A DNA stretch of 32,510 bases, taken from RECO01 sp050485385. Lineage in GTDB: Bacteria; Pseudomonadota; Alphaproteobacteria; Geminicoccales; Geminicoccaceae. How positions within the stretch are numbered: the first letter of the stretch is position 1; each line of letters opens with the position of its first letter. The stretch is taken from assembly GCA_050485385.1 (NCBI GenBank), contig JBJHBG010000052.1, forward strand, positions 1 through 32,510, read 5' to 3'. Of the stretch, positions 10,569-18,352 are shown one piece after another. The notes beneath the pieces are model-generated. The model was given only the letters and a program-made list of their open reading frames with translations. It did no database searches and was not told the DNA's origin. Position numbers and translations under genes: made by a program.

Positions 10569-12308
10569 CTAAGTCCCGAACAGGCCGGCGAAGGCGGCGA
10601 GGAGGAAGCCGCCGAGGACGAAGCCCATCAGCTTGTGGCCGTACATGTACCAGCGGGCGAAGCCGTCGAAGCGGATGTCCCGCGTCTCGGGGCGGAGGCT
10701 TACCAGGTGGATCAGGGCGTCGAAGCTGTAGACGAGGTCGAGCGGCGGATCGACGCTCCGCGCCTGCGGCGTGCGTCGCACCACCAGCCAGCCGGTGACG
10801 GTGAGGGCCGTGACCCACACCAGGCTCACCTCCTTGTGCACGCCATAGCCGACGAACGCCCATTGCAGCGTCAGCAGTACCCGGCGCAGGCCGCTCGCCT
10901 CCTGCCGCTCGCGCTGCTTGCCCGCGAACATGACCTGCCGCGCCGCCGCCTCGCGCCCGGCTTGGCTCAAGCGGTCCGACAGCCGGCGATAGGGCTCCAG
11001 CGAGAAGGGCTGCTGGCGGCTCATCCAGGCGACGAACCAGCGCGGGTCGCGGCGGTCGACGCCGTCGCCGCCGAGGCCGCCCATCCCGGCGTAGTCGAAG
11101 CGGATGAGGTCGAAGCTGGCGGGCCAAGCGTCGGCGCCGTCGTCGATGCGGTCGACCCAGGACGCGGCGCGAGCGTTGCGCAGCACGAGGCGCGTCCCCT
11201 GCGCCCAGTCCGGTGCGGTCGCGCGCTCGCTGCCGGGCACGGCGAGGCGCAGCTCGCCGCCGATGGTGGCACCGGTGGCATCGACGCTCCCGCCGAGGCG
11301 CGTGGACGAGAGATCGAACGTCTGACCGATGCGGGCGAACGGCATCATGATCGGCCCCGCGACCACCGAGCCGTCGCGCAGCCAGAGATCCTCGCCGATG
11401 CGCACGGCATCGAAGCTCACCGCCCCCGCAAGCGTCGCCTGCGCGATCTCGATGCGGCCGGCGATGGTCGCGTTGTTGGCGCGCAGCACGGTTGCCGCTT
11501 CGCCGCCGCTGCCGACCGACGGCAGGGGGCCGCCGGGCCACGCGCGCAGGAGCACGTCGGACCCGGCCCGCAGCTTGTCGAGAACGATCTCGCCCTGGAC
11601 GTCGATGCCGCTCAGGATGACCTGGTCGTCGATCCGCGCATGGGTCAGGTCGAGTCGGCCGAGACTGGCGCCGTCGAGGCGGAGCTTCCCGGCGACATGC
11701 GCGTCCTGGAGCGTCACGCCGCCCATGACGCGCAGGTGCAGCAGTTGCAGCCCGCGCCGGGCGTCGGCGTCGGTGAGGTCGACGTCACCCCCGACGACGC
11801 CCTCGATCATGGAGAAACCGTCGGCGAGCGTCGCACCGGCCAGAACCACGTCGGTCTGAACGGCCGTGCGGTCGAGGACGAGATCGCGACGGAACTGCGC
11901 GCGCGGTGCGAGGAAGCCCGCGAAGCCGCAGCCCTCGCAGACGAAGCGGACGCCGACCTCCGCAAGCCCGAGGTCGAGCGGAGCCGGAACCAGGACACCC
12001 TGGAGCCGCACGCCTTCCGCCGGCCACTGCGCCGTGAGCGACGGACAGAGGAGGAGCGCGCGCAAAAATTCGGGCGCCACGAAGCGGCGGGCCGGATCGT
12101 CGCCCAGCGTCGTGGCATCGAACGCTTCGCCGGCATGCAGCGCGGCGACGACGGCGCGCTCGGTCTCGGTCCAGCGGGCCGCGTCGGCACCGTCGCAGGC
12201 GGTCGCTGGGCCGGCGATGGCCGCGCCGGCGATCAGCGGCAGCAGGATGCAATGGACAGCCAGAGCGTACGAGCAACGACGCAGCGCTACCCGCACGCCC
12301 TCTGACAC
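10569..12308 (-). CDS. exported beta-helix (pentapeptide-like) membrane protein of unknown function
   Basis: A 579-residue protein with three parts. Residues about 1-35 are a hydrophobic signal or anchor. Residues about 70-390 carry repeats of roughly 20 residues with alternating hydrophobics, such as VRLQGVLVPAPLDLGLAEV, GDVDLTDADARRG and AGKLRLDGASLGRLDL, which look like a right-handed beta-helix. Residues about 390-480 hold a conserved-looking helical linker (RFDYAGMGG, SLEPYRRLSDRLSQAGREAAARQVMFAGKQRER). The last 100 residues contain two or three membrane segments ending GFVLGGFLLAAFAGLFG. I recall similar proteins being labelled 'membrane-associated oxidoreductase', but I see no redox motif. 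Cysteines cluster at CEGCGF early in the helix. A small exported-protein gene ends 3 bases upstream and is probably co-transcribed. Confidence 0.75.
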   Translation of the reverse strand: MSEGVRVALRRCSYALAVHCILLPLIAGAAIAGPATACDGADAARWTETERAVVAALHAGEAFDATTLGDDPARRFVAPEFLRALLLCPSLTAQWPAEGVRLQGVLVPAPLDLGLAEVGVRFVCEGCGFAGFLAPRAQFRRDLVLDRTAVQTDVVLAGATLADGFSMIEGVVGGDVDLTDADARRGLQLLHLRVMGGVTLQDAHVAGKLRLDGASLGRLDLTHARIDDQVILSGIDVQGEIVLDKLRAGSDVLLRAWPGGPLPSVGSGGEAATVLRANNATIAGRIEIAQATLAGAVSFDAVRIGEDLWLRDGSVVAGPIMMPFARIGQTFDLSSTRLGGSVDATGATIGGELRLAVPGSERATAPDWAQGTRLVLRNARAASWVDRIDDGADAWPASFDLIRFDYAGMGGLGGDGVDRRDPRWFVAWMSRQQPFSLEPYRRLSDRLSQAGREAAARQVMFAGKQRERQEASGLRRVLLTLQWAFVGYGVHKEVSLVWVTALTVTGWLVVRRTPQARSVDPPLDLVYSFDALIHLVSLRPETRDIRFDGFARWYMYGHKLMGFVLGGFLLAAFAGLFGT

Positions 12309-12311
12309 CGC

Positions 12312-12590
12312 CTACTGGTGGCCGCCAGAATCGCCGCTGTCGCCGCTGGCCGACCCACCGCCGGCCCCAGTACCACCGCCGCCCGCGTTGCGGGTCTCCA
12401 TCGTTCGGGGTGGAGCCGTGTTCGCCTTGAGAAAATCGAGGAAGCTGCCGAGCGGGGTCTCGGCGGCGGGTTGCGCGACGACCTCGCTCGGTGCTGCGGT
12501 GGTCGTCGACGGCTGCGCCTTTGCGCTCACGCCCACGACCCCGATCGTGAAGAGGAGCACGAAGCCGAGGCAGAACGAAACTGCACGCAT
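12312..12590 (-). CDS. small exported Gly/Ser-rich protein, unknown function
   Basis: A 92-residue protein that I do not recognise. It begins with a signal peptide or anchor (MRAVSFCLGFVLLFTIGVVGVSA), followed by a Thr/Ala/Pro-rich linker, a short helix LGSFLDFLKANTAPP and a flexible tail rich in glycine and serine that ends GGHQ. I chose the ATG at 12590 over the upstream codon at 12617 because AGGAGAGAGG lies just before it and the signal peptide then starts cleanly. The stop is 3 bases before the start of the beta-helix membrane protein gene, which implies one transcript and possibly a shared envelope role. A sigma70-like promoter lies just upstream. Confidence 0.6.
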   Translation of the reverse strand: MRAVSFCLGFVLLFTIGVVGVSAKAQPSTTTAAPSEVVAQPAAETPLGSFLDFLKANTAPPRTMETRNAGGGGTGAGGGSASGDSGDSGGHQ

Positions 12591-12617
12591 GACCTCTCTC
12601 CTGCAAATCGAAGACAA

Positions 12618-12646
12618 ATGCTAACGGGAGAATTTAGGGTTGTCCA
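12618..12646 (-). promoter_or_regulatory. sigma70-like promoter for the small exported protein / beta-helix pair
   Basis: On the minus strand TGGACA (five of six to TTGACA) and TAGCAT (four of six to TATAAT) are separated by exactly 17 bases. The expected start is around 12611, giving a short leader of about 20 bases with the ribosome site AGGAG. The gap is noticeably more AT-rich than its surroundings, which supports the call. Confidence 0.4.
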
Positions 12647-12673
12647 TGCAAGGCCAGGACGCAGCCGGTTCAC

Positions 12674-12691
12674 GTCATACGCGCGTATGAC
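12674..12691. repeat. 18-base perfect palindrome at the end of the decarboxylase gene
   Basis: GTCATACGCGCGTATGAC is self-complementary over all 18 bases. It contains the decarboxylase stop codon (12675-12677) and its last four codons, and lies about 30 bases upstream of the promoter of the small exported protein gene. As RNA it would fold into a 7-pair stem with a GCGC loop and could serve as a terminator. As DNA it could be an operator. No T-run follows. Confidence 0.45.
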
Positions 12692-14099
12692 TTGGCGCCG
12701 ACCGCGCAAGCTCGCGAACGACCTGCCAGCCGCGTTCGACGTGGCGCAGCTCGGTCGTGCGCGCGCCAACCGACCAGCGCACCACCTGCCGGCCCCGGTG
12801 AACGTGCGGCGTGAGGTAGAGGCGGCCGTCGGCGTTGATCCGTTCGACCAAGTCGCGGTTCACGCGGTCGAGGTCCGCGGCCCCGGCGGGCGTGTGGCGG
12901 AAGGTGAGGAGCGCCAGGGACGGGGCGGTCACCAGCTCGAAGTCGGGCTCGGCGCCGATCCACCCGGCCAATGCCTCGGTCCATGCCATGTGGTTGCGGA
13001 GCATGGCGCGCAGCGCCTCCAAGCCGTAGGCGCGCAGCACGAACCACAGCTTGAGGGCGCGGAACCGCCGGCCGAGCGGAATGCCCCAGTCGCGATAGTC
13101 GATGACCTTGCCGGTTTCGCTCGACGTCAGGTAGCTCGGCTGGATCGACAAGGCACCGGTGAGCACGCCCGGCTCGCGGACGAAGTGGGCGGCACAGTCG
13201 AACTGCACGCCCAGCCATTTGTGCGGATTGGTGACGAAGCTGTCAGCGGCCTCGGCCCCCTCGATCATCCAGCGCCATTCCGGCAGGAGCAGCGCCGAGC
13301 CGGCCCAAGCGGCGTCGACGTGCAGATAGACGTCCTCGGCGCGCGCCACACGGCCGATCTCGGTCAAGGGGTCGACCGCACCGACGCCGGTGGTGCCGAG
13401 GGTCGCCACCACCGCCGCCGGCAGGATGCCCGAGGCGCGGTCGCTCGCGATGGCGACGGCGAGCGCTTCCGGGCACATCCGACCCCGCTCGTCGGTCTCG
13501 ACGAGACGCAGGCCGCGGCTGCCGAAGCCCGCGATGCGCGCCGCCTTTTCGACCGACGAGTGCGCCTCGCTGGACGCGTAGACAGCCAGCGCCGGCTGCC
13601 CGGCAAGGCCGTCGCGGTTGCCGCCCCCCTGCAAGGCCCGCTCGCGGGCGGCGATCAGTGCCGCCAGCGTGGCGCTGGAGGCGCTGTCCTGGATCACGCC
13701 CGCGAGGCCCGGCGGCAAGCCCAAGGCTTGGCGCAGCCAGTCGAGGACGCGGGTCTCCATCTCGGTCGCGGCCGGCGAGGTCTGCCACAGCATGCACTGG
13801 GCGGCGATGCCGGCGGTGAGCATCTCCGCCAGCATCGACGGTGGGCTCGCATTGGCGGGAAAGTAGGCGAAGAACGCGGGGTGCTGCCAATGGGTGATGC
13901 CCGGCATGACCACGCGCTCGAAGTCGGCGAGGATCGCCGTCATCGGCTCGCCCACCTCGGGCGCGGTGCGCGGCAACGCCGCGTCGATCGCGCCGGGTGC
14001 CACCTGCGCGCGTACCGGGCGCTCCTCCAGGGTCTCCAGGTAGCGGGCGATCCACTCGACCGCATCGTGGCCGTGGCGGCGAAACTCGTCGATGTCCAA
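12675..14099 (-). CDS. PLP-dependent aromatic-L-amino-acid decarboxylase family protein
   Basis: A 474-residue group II decarboxylase. Visible marks are the N-terminal DEFRRHGHDAVEWIARYL, the substrate/cofactor segment ITHWQHPAFFAYFPANAS, GVIQDSASSATLAALIAAR, the PLP-stacking histidine H180 in SSEAHSS, D262 in LHVDAAWAGSALL and the Schiff-base lysine K294 in TNPHKWLGVQFDC. These match enzymes that decarboxylate tryptophan, tyrosine, phenylalanine or DOPA; the exact amino acid is not readable. I chose the TTG at 14099: GGAGG precedes it at good spacing and the family homology begins right there (DIDEFRRHG), while the upstream extension to 14270 lies antisense to panC. It is divergent from panC with 92 bases between them. 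Confidence 0.88.
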   Translation of the reverse strand: MDIDEFRRHGHDAVEWIARYLETLEERPVRAQVAPGAIDAALPRTAPEVGEPMTAILADFERVVMPGITHWQHPAFFAYFPANASPPSMLAEMLTAGIAAQCMLWQTSPAATEMETRVLDWLRQALGLPPGLAGVIQDSASSATLAALIAARERALQGGGNRDGLAGQPALAVYASSEAHSSVEKAARIAGFGSRGLRLVETDERGRMCPEALAVAIASDRASGILPAAVVATLGTTGVGAVDPLTEIGRVARAEDVYLHVDAAWAGSALLLPEWRWMIEGAEAADSFVTNPHKWLGVQFDCAAHFVREPGVLTGALSIQPSYLTSSETGKVIDYRDWGIPLGRRFRALKLWFVLRAYGLEALRAMLRNHMAWTEALAGWIGAEPDFELVTAPSLALLTFRHTPAGAADLDRVNRDLVERINADGRLYLTPHVHRGRQVVRWSVGARTTELRHVERGWQVVRELARSAPSHTRV

Positions 14100-14191
14100 C
14101 TGACGTCCTCCGAAGGCGGCATGGCGAAGCTCTTGGCACGAGCCCCATCGGCGGCCAAGGTCCAGCCTCCACCGCAACTCTGCCGAGACCC

Positions 14192-15046
14192 ATGACCGAC
14201 GTCTTGAATACCGTTGCAGCGCTCCGTGCCGCCGTCGGGGCTTGGCGCGCCGATGGCCACCGGATAGCACTGGTGCCGACCATGGGCGCGCTGCACGAAG
14301 GGCACGTGCGTCTGGTGACGACGGCGCAGCGCCTCGCCCAGCGCGTGGTCGTCTCCATCTTCGTCAATCCGACGCAGTTCGCACCGCACGAAGATCTGGC
14401 CCGCTACCCGCGCGACCCCGAGGGCGACCTGGCCCAACTGCGCGCCGCCGGTGCCGATGCGGCCTTCATGCCGGCGGCGGACGAAATGTACGCGCCGGGC
14501 TTCGCCACCTCGATCCGCGTCGCCGGTCTGAGCGAGGACCTGTGCGGCGCCGCGCGCCCGCATCACTTCGGCGGCGTGGCCACCGTGGTCGCGAAGCTGT
14601 TGAACCAGGCGCAGGCCGATGTCGCCCTGTTCGGCGAGAAGGACTACCAGCAACTCCTGGTCGTCCGGCGGATGGCCAAGGACCTCGACATCGCCACGGA
14701 GATCGTGGGCGTGCCCACCGTGCGCGAGCCGGACGGGCTGGCGCTCTCGTCGCGCAACCGCTACCTGACGGCCGCGCAGCGCCGCATCGCACCGAAGCTC
14801 CATCGCGAGCTGGCGGCCGTCGCGGCCGACGTCGTCCGCGGTGCCGCGGTGGCCGAGCGGCTCGCCGCCGCCCGCGCGCTGTTGGCGAGCGCCGGCTTCG
14901 ACCGCGTGGAGTATCTGGAGCTGCGCGACGCAGCCAGTCTGGCGCCCTGTACGAGCCTGGGTGCCGCGCCGGCGCGGCTGCTCGCGGCGGTGCACCTCGG
15001 GCCGGTGCGGCTGATCGACAACGTGACCGTGGAGCGATCCGCTTGA
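14192..15046 (+). CDS. panC: pantoate--beta-alanine ligase
   Basis: A 284-residue cytosolic enzyme that condenses pantoate and beta-alanine with ATP to give pantothenate, the coenzyme A precursor. Diagnostic features are VPTMGALHEGH with the HIGH-type ATP motif at residues 35-38, VVVSIFVNPTQFAPHEDLARYPR, the pantoate-site stretch VAKLLNQAQADVALFGEKDYQQL, and the KMSKS-equivalent region LALSSRNRYL. Length is normal for the family. The ATG at 14192 is chosen because LNTVAALRAAV is the usual N-terminus; the frame runs upstream through antisense of the decarboxylase. No panB or panD is nearby. Its stop overlaps a TTG start of a small membrane protein gene (TTGA). Confidence 0.95.
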   Translation: MTDVLNTVAALRAAVGAWRADGHRIALVPTMGALHEGHVRLVTTAQRLAQRVVVSIFVNPTQFAPHEDLARYPRDPEGDLAQLRAAGADAAFMPAADEMYAPGFATSIRVAGLSEDLCGAARPHHFGGVATVVAKLLNQAQADVALFGEKDYQQLLVVRRMAKDLDIATEIVGVPTVREPDGLALSSRNRYLTAAQRRIAPKLHRELAAVAADVVRGAAVAERLAAARALLASAGFDRVEYLELRDAASLAPCTSLGAAPARLLAAVHLGPVRLIDNVTVERSA

Positions 15047-15342
15047 ACGGCCCGCCACCGTCGCTCCTGGTCGGCATGGCGGTGAACTTCGCCGCCATGC
15101 TCGCCATGAATGCCGTCACGCTCGGCGTCGCACTGCTGATCCTCGCCGCGCTGCCGGGTGCCGCCGAGCGCGCGATCGCGCTCTTCGGCTACGCGCTCGC
15201 CTATGGCTGGGCCACGTGGCACGCTCTCGGCCGGCTCGCCGAGGACCAGGGCTGGACGCCCTTTCGCCGCCAACTCGTGTTCGCCTTCGGCCACTTCTTG
15301 ACGATGCTGTTGCTGCTCGAGGCCGCCATCACCCTCTTTTGA
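15043..15342 (+). CDS. small membrane protein of unknown function, coupled to panC
   Basis: A 99-residue protein with three hydrophobic segments (AVNFAAMLAMNAVTLGVALLILAAL, then FGYALAYGWATWHALG, and QLVFAFGHFLTMLLLLEAAITLF). I do not recognise the family. I favour the TTG at 15043, which overlaps the panC stop as TTGA with GGAG about 8 bases upstream; the ATG at 15076 is the alternative and would still keep all membrane segments. The tight coupling suggests co-translation with panC, and a role such as pantothenate handling is possible but unsupported. The DinB-type gene follows 9 bases later on the same strand. Confidence 0.6.
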   Translation: MNGPPPSLLVGMAVNFAAMLAMNAVTLGVALLILAALPGAAERAIALFGYALAYGWATWHALGRLAEDQGWTPFRRQLVFAFGHFLTMLLLLEAAITLF

Positions 15343-15351
15343 GAGACGCTC

Positions 15352-15858
15352 ATGCTGCTCGCGCAGACCCGCACCTTCGCCACCTACAACGCCTGGGCCA
15401 ATGCCCGCATCGCCCACGCCGTCGAAGCGTTGGACGAGGCCGCCTACCGGCGCGACGGGGGTGCCTTCTTTCGCTCGATCCACGGTACCTGGAACCACCT
15501 GCTGGTCGGCGACCGCATCTGGTTCCACCGCTTCGGCGTCGCCTTGCCGCCGCACGAGCAACCGACGGCGCTCGACCAGATCCTCTACGACGACCGGGCC
15601 GAGCTGCTCGCCGCCCGCACGCGCATGGACCGGCTGATCGAAGGCTACGTGGCGACGCTCGACGAGACCGCGCTGGCGGCGCCCGTCCACTACGGCAACA
15701 TGCAGGGCGAGCGGTTCGCCCAGCCGCTCTGGCAGCTCCTCGCTCACGTCTTCAACCACCAGACCCACCACCGCGGCCAAGTCCACACGCTCTTGACCGG
15801 TCTTGGCGCCGACGCCCCGCCGCTGGACCTCATCTACTATCTCCGCCAGACGCCATAA
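15352..15858 (+). CDS. DinB-family (four-helix, metal-binding) protein
   Basis: A 168-residue protein with the DinB/YfiT four-helix plan. Helix one begins TFATYNAWANARIAHAVEAL, the first metal-ligand histidine lies in SIHGTWNHLLVGDRIW, and the last helix carries the remaining ligands in HVFNHQTHHRGQVHTLL. That His pattern is the family's nickel/zinc site. Family members include bacillithiol or mycothiol S-transferases and maleylpyruvate isomerases as well as many uncharacterised proteins; this protein's reaction is unknown. The name DinB here has nothing to do with DNA polymerase IV. It probably belongs to one transcript with panC, the small membrane protein and the TIM-barrel gene. Confidence 0.88.
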   Translation: MLLAQTRTFATYNAWANARIAHAVEALDEAAYRRDGGAFFRSIHGTWNHLLVGDRIWFHRFGVALPPHEQPTALDQILYDDRAELLAARTRMDRLIEGYVATLDETALAAPVHYGNMQGERFAQPLWQLLAHVFNHQTHHRGQVHTLLTGLGADAPPLDLIYYLRQTP

Positions 15859-15879
15859 CATATTGAGAAAAAAGCAATC

Positions 15880-17229
15880 ATGACTCGCACTTTCGGCGTA
15901 ACGGTGATGCCCGAATGGGCGCAGGCCGAGGGGATCGAGGCGGTCCTGGATCGACTCCAGGCGGCGGGCGTGACCGCCATCGCCACCTCGCCCTACGTCA
16001 TGGCACCGGCAGCCGCGGGCGAAGGTGGGCGCGAGCCGCCGATCGATGCCGGCGCCGGCTCGGTCCGGCTGCTCGACCGCCCGCTTTGGGGCCGGCGCGA
16101 GCTTTGGTGCCGGACGGCCCCCAGCTTCGCGCCGGATCGCGCGCGCTACCGTGGGCTGCGCTACCAGCCGCCCGAGCCGGACGCGCTGACGGCCGAGGAA
16201 GGTCCCGTCGTGGCTCGCTTTCTGGAAGCGGCGAAGACGCGCGGGATGGAGGTGCAGCTTCAGGTGCAGGCGGCGATCCCACCGGGGTACCGGGTGCAGT
16301 TCGCCGCCGATCAGGGGGACGACGAGTTGCGCCTGCCCGACGGCGGCCGGCTGGAGCGCCGGGTCGACCGCAACGCCAGCCTGGCGAGCCCCGAGGTGCG
16401 GGGCTACCTCGCCGCACTCCTGGGCGACCTCGCCGCCGCCTATCCGATGGTCGATGCGGTGCGGATCGACTGGCCGGAATACCCGCCCTACACGCTGCAA
16501 GCCGTCTTTAGCGACTTCTCGCCGCACGCGGCGGCGGCGGCCGTGCGCCTGGGCTACGATGCCGACGCCATGCGCAGGCACGCGCTGCGGGTGCTCCGGG
16601 GGCTGCGGGCGGGAACGCTCGGGCTCGAAGCGCTCGACGACCTGGACGCGCTCTGGCGCTGCAAAGCCGATCTGGTCGTCGAGCTGTTGCAGGTGGCGCG
16701 CGACGCCCTGCCGCCGTCGATCCGCCTCGTGCCGCAGGCCTTCCCCCTGCCCTGGGCGCGGTTCTCGGGCTTCGACTACCGGCGTGCCGCCACCGTCGCG
16801 GCGGGCATGGGCGTCAAGCTCTACACCATGCATTGGCCGATGATGGCCCGCTTCTGGGCGGAGATGCTGCCAGCGCCAGCGGCCGCCGCCGAGGTCGCCC
16901 GCTTCCTCGACCTCGGCGGCCCGGAGCCCCGAAGCCTCGACGATCTCCGCTATCCCGAGCCAGACGAGCCGCATCCCGTCGGCGCCGACGCGCAACGGCG
17001 CAAGCTGAAGGCGGCCGTGACGGCGGCGACCGGCTGCCCGGTCTACGCCTTCGCCCACAGCTACGGCCCCCTGGACGACGTGACGGCTCGCTTCCGCCTC
17101 GCCTGGCAAGCCCCGGTCGCCGGTGTGTGGGTCAACCGCTACGGGTATCTCGCCGACGCCAAGATCGAAGCGCTCGGCCGCGTGGTCAGTGCAGATCGAC
17201 CTCGGCCTGAAGCCAAGGGGTCAGGCTAG
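15880..17229 (+). CDS. TIM-barrel protein of unknown function, possibly glycoside-hydrolase-like
   Basis: A 449-residue soluble protein without signal peptide. The start VTVMPEWAQAEGIEAVLDRLQAAGVTAIATSPYV looks like strand-helix-strand of a barrel, and later segments (GMEVQLQVQA near 122-131, MVDAVRIDWPEYPPY at 190-204, SIRLVPQAFPLPW, GMGVKLYTMHWPMM, CPVYAFAHSYG) fit further strands. D197 and E200 at the end of the predicted fourth strand occupy the place where retaining glycoside hydrolases keep an acid/base, and FSDFSPHAA follows. I recall no characterised member. The last 44 bases overlap the convergent enolase-superfamily gene. A sugar- or sugar-acid-related role would suit that neighbour. 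This is inference only. Confidence 0.7.
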   Translation: MTRTFGVTVMPEWAQAEGIEAVLDRLQAAGVTAIATSPYVMAPAAAGEGGREPPIDAGAGSVRLLDRPLWGRRELWCRTAPSFAPDRARYRGLRYQPPEPDALTAEEGPVVARFLEAAKTRGMEVQLQVQAAIPPGYRVQFAADQGDDELRLPDGGRLERRVDRNASLASPEVRGYLAALLGDLAAAYPMVDAVRIDWPEYPPYTLQAVFSDFSPHAAAAAVRLGYDADAMRRHALRVLRGLRAGTLGLEALDDLDALWRCKADLVVELLQVARDALPPSIRLVPQAFPLPWARFSGFDYRRAATVAAGMGVKLYTMHWPMMARFWAEMLPAPAAAAEVARFLDLGGPEPRSLDDLRYPEPDEPHPVGADAQRRKLKAAVTAATGCPVYAFAHSYGPLDDVTARFRLAWQAPVAGVWVNRYGYLADAKIEALGRVVSADRPRPEAKGSG

Positions 17230-18310
17230 GCTCGACGCCGATCCCCGCCCGCTCGGCGAGGTGGAGGCAGCCCGCCGCGTCCAGCGGGGCAAGGTCGACG
17301 AGCTCGTCGCGCAGGGGGTTGGGGTTGGCGTCGACCTCCAACAGCCCGTCACCGCCCGTGGCCGCGAGCAGGTGTGCCGAATGCAAGAGGCCCACACCGC
17401 CTCCCAGGTAATGCGGGCAGTAGCGAAGCCCAGCCCGGAGGGCCGCACGGGCGACGGCGCCCGCGCCCGAATGGCCGCCCCACTTGGCGAGGTCCGGTTG
17501 CACCACGCCGAGGGCACGCGCCTCGATGGCGGCCTGGAACGCCGCCTCGCCCATCAGGTTCTCACCGCCCGCGAGCGGCACGGCCGAGAGGGCCTGCAAC
17601 GCGGCGAACACGGCCGGCGGCTCGTCCGCCGGCACCGGCTCCTCGATCCAGCCGAAACGGCGTCGGCCGAGTGCGGGCAGCAGCTCTCGCGCCCGTTCGA
17701 CGTCCCAAGCCTGGTTGAGATCGACCAACAGCGTCTCGTCCGGTCCCACCTCCGCTTCGAGCACGTCGAGATTGCGGGCATCCTCCGCAAAGCCGAGCTT
17801 GAGCTTGAACGCCCGATAGCCGGCTTCGCGCGCGCGGCGGACGACGCGCTCGGGCGCGTCGGGGTTGATGCCGCTCGCATAGGCCGGCAGCGGACGGAGA
17901 CTGGGTGCCCCGAGGTAACGGGCGAGCGGCAGCCCCGCCCGGCGGGCACCGAGGTCCCACGCCGCCTGATCGACCCCGGCCAGAATCTGCGCGACGGGTC
18001 CGGGCTCGGCGCATTGGATGGCAACACGGCGGAACGCAGCCCGCGCCGCCTGCCATAGCTCGACCGGATCGCCTACCGCGCGGCCGAGGAACCAGCGACC
18101 CAGCAGCCGCTCGATCAAGGTCAGCCGATGCGCGCCGCCGCCCGGCGGAAAGTTGCACCAGACCTCGCCCCAGCCGTGAGCGCCGTCCGCGTCCTCCAAC
18201 CGGACCAGCAGCGCGGGCCGAGCGGTAATCGCCCCAAAGGCGTTGACCACCGGCTCGTCGATGGGCGCCTCCAGATAGAAGGCCCGCAGGCGCCGGAGTG
18301 GTGCGGTCAT
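17186..18310 (-). CDS. enolase-superfamily enzyme (mandelate racemase/muconate lactonizing type)
   Basis: A 374-residue enzyme with capping domain and barrel. Metal ligands are D197 (LLVDLN), E223 (WIEEP) and E250 (GGEN). The base pair appears to be K171 in FKLKLGF and K276 in QPDLAKWGG, the muconate-lactonizing/epimerase arrangement rather than the His-Asp dyad of mandelate racemase. RYCPHYLGGGVGLLHSAHL and LLEVDANPNPLR close the active site. The superfamily removes a proton next to a carboxylate; reaction types include sugar acid dehydration, cycloisomerisation and epimerisation. I chose the ATG at 18310 rather than TTG at 18328. It is divergent from the UxaA small-subunit gene by 42 bases, which suggests a joint hydroxy-acid pathway. 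Confidence 0.87.
   Translation of the reverse strand: MTAPLRRLRAFYLEAPIDEPVVNAFGAITARPALLVRLEDADGAHGWGEVWCNFPPGGGAHRLTLIERLLGRWFLGRAVGDPVELWQAARAAFRRVAIQCAEPGPVAQILAGVDQAAWDLGARRAGLPLARYLGAPSLRPLPAYASGINPDAPERVVRRAREAGYRAFKLKLGFAEDARNLDVLEAEVGPDETLLVDLNQAWDVERARELLPALGRRRFGWIEEPVPADEPPAVFAALQALSAVPLAGGENLMGEAAFQAAIEARALGVVQPDLAKWGGHSGAGAVARAALRAGLRYCPHYLGGGVGLLHSAHLLAATGGDGLLEVDANPNPLRDELVDLAPLDAAGCLHLAERAGIGVEPSLTPWLQAEVDLH
17205..17226. terminator. hairpin in the overlapping 3' ends of two convergent genes
   Basis: GCCTGA (17205-17210) pairs with TCAGGC (17221-17226) across a 10-base loop, inside the 44-base convergent overlap of the TIM-barrel and enolase-superfamily genes. It could slow transcription from either side. 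The stem is short, so the call is weak. Confidence 0.25.
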
Positions 18311-18352
18311 CGGCGCTGCTCTATGCAAAGGGGACAGTCAGCGAGGCAGATC

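Noticed and set aside
14133..14150. TTGGCACG resembling a sigma54 -24 element between the decarboxylase gene and panC
   Set aside because: The -12 element (TTGCA/T) is absent at the required spacing.
12318..14195. A 625-codon + strand frame opposite the decarboxylase
   Set aside because: The minus-strand decarboxylase has clear PLP motifs; the + frame has shadow composition and no recognisable fold.
14761..17109. A 782-codon open frame on the minus strand
   Set aside because: It is antisense to panC, the DinB-family gene and the TIM-barrel gene; His/Arg/Gly-rich composition without motifs marks it as a shadow.
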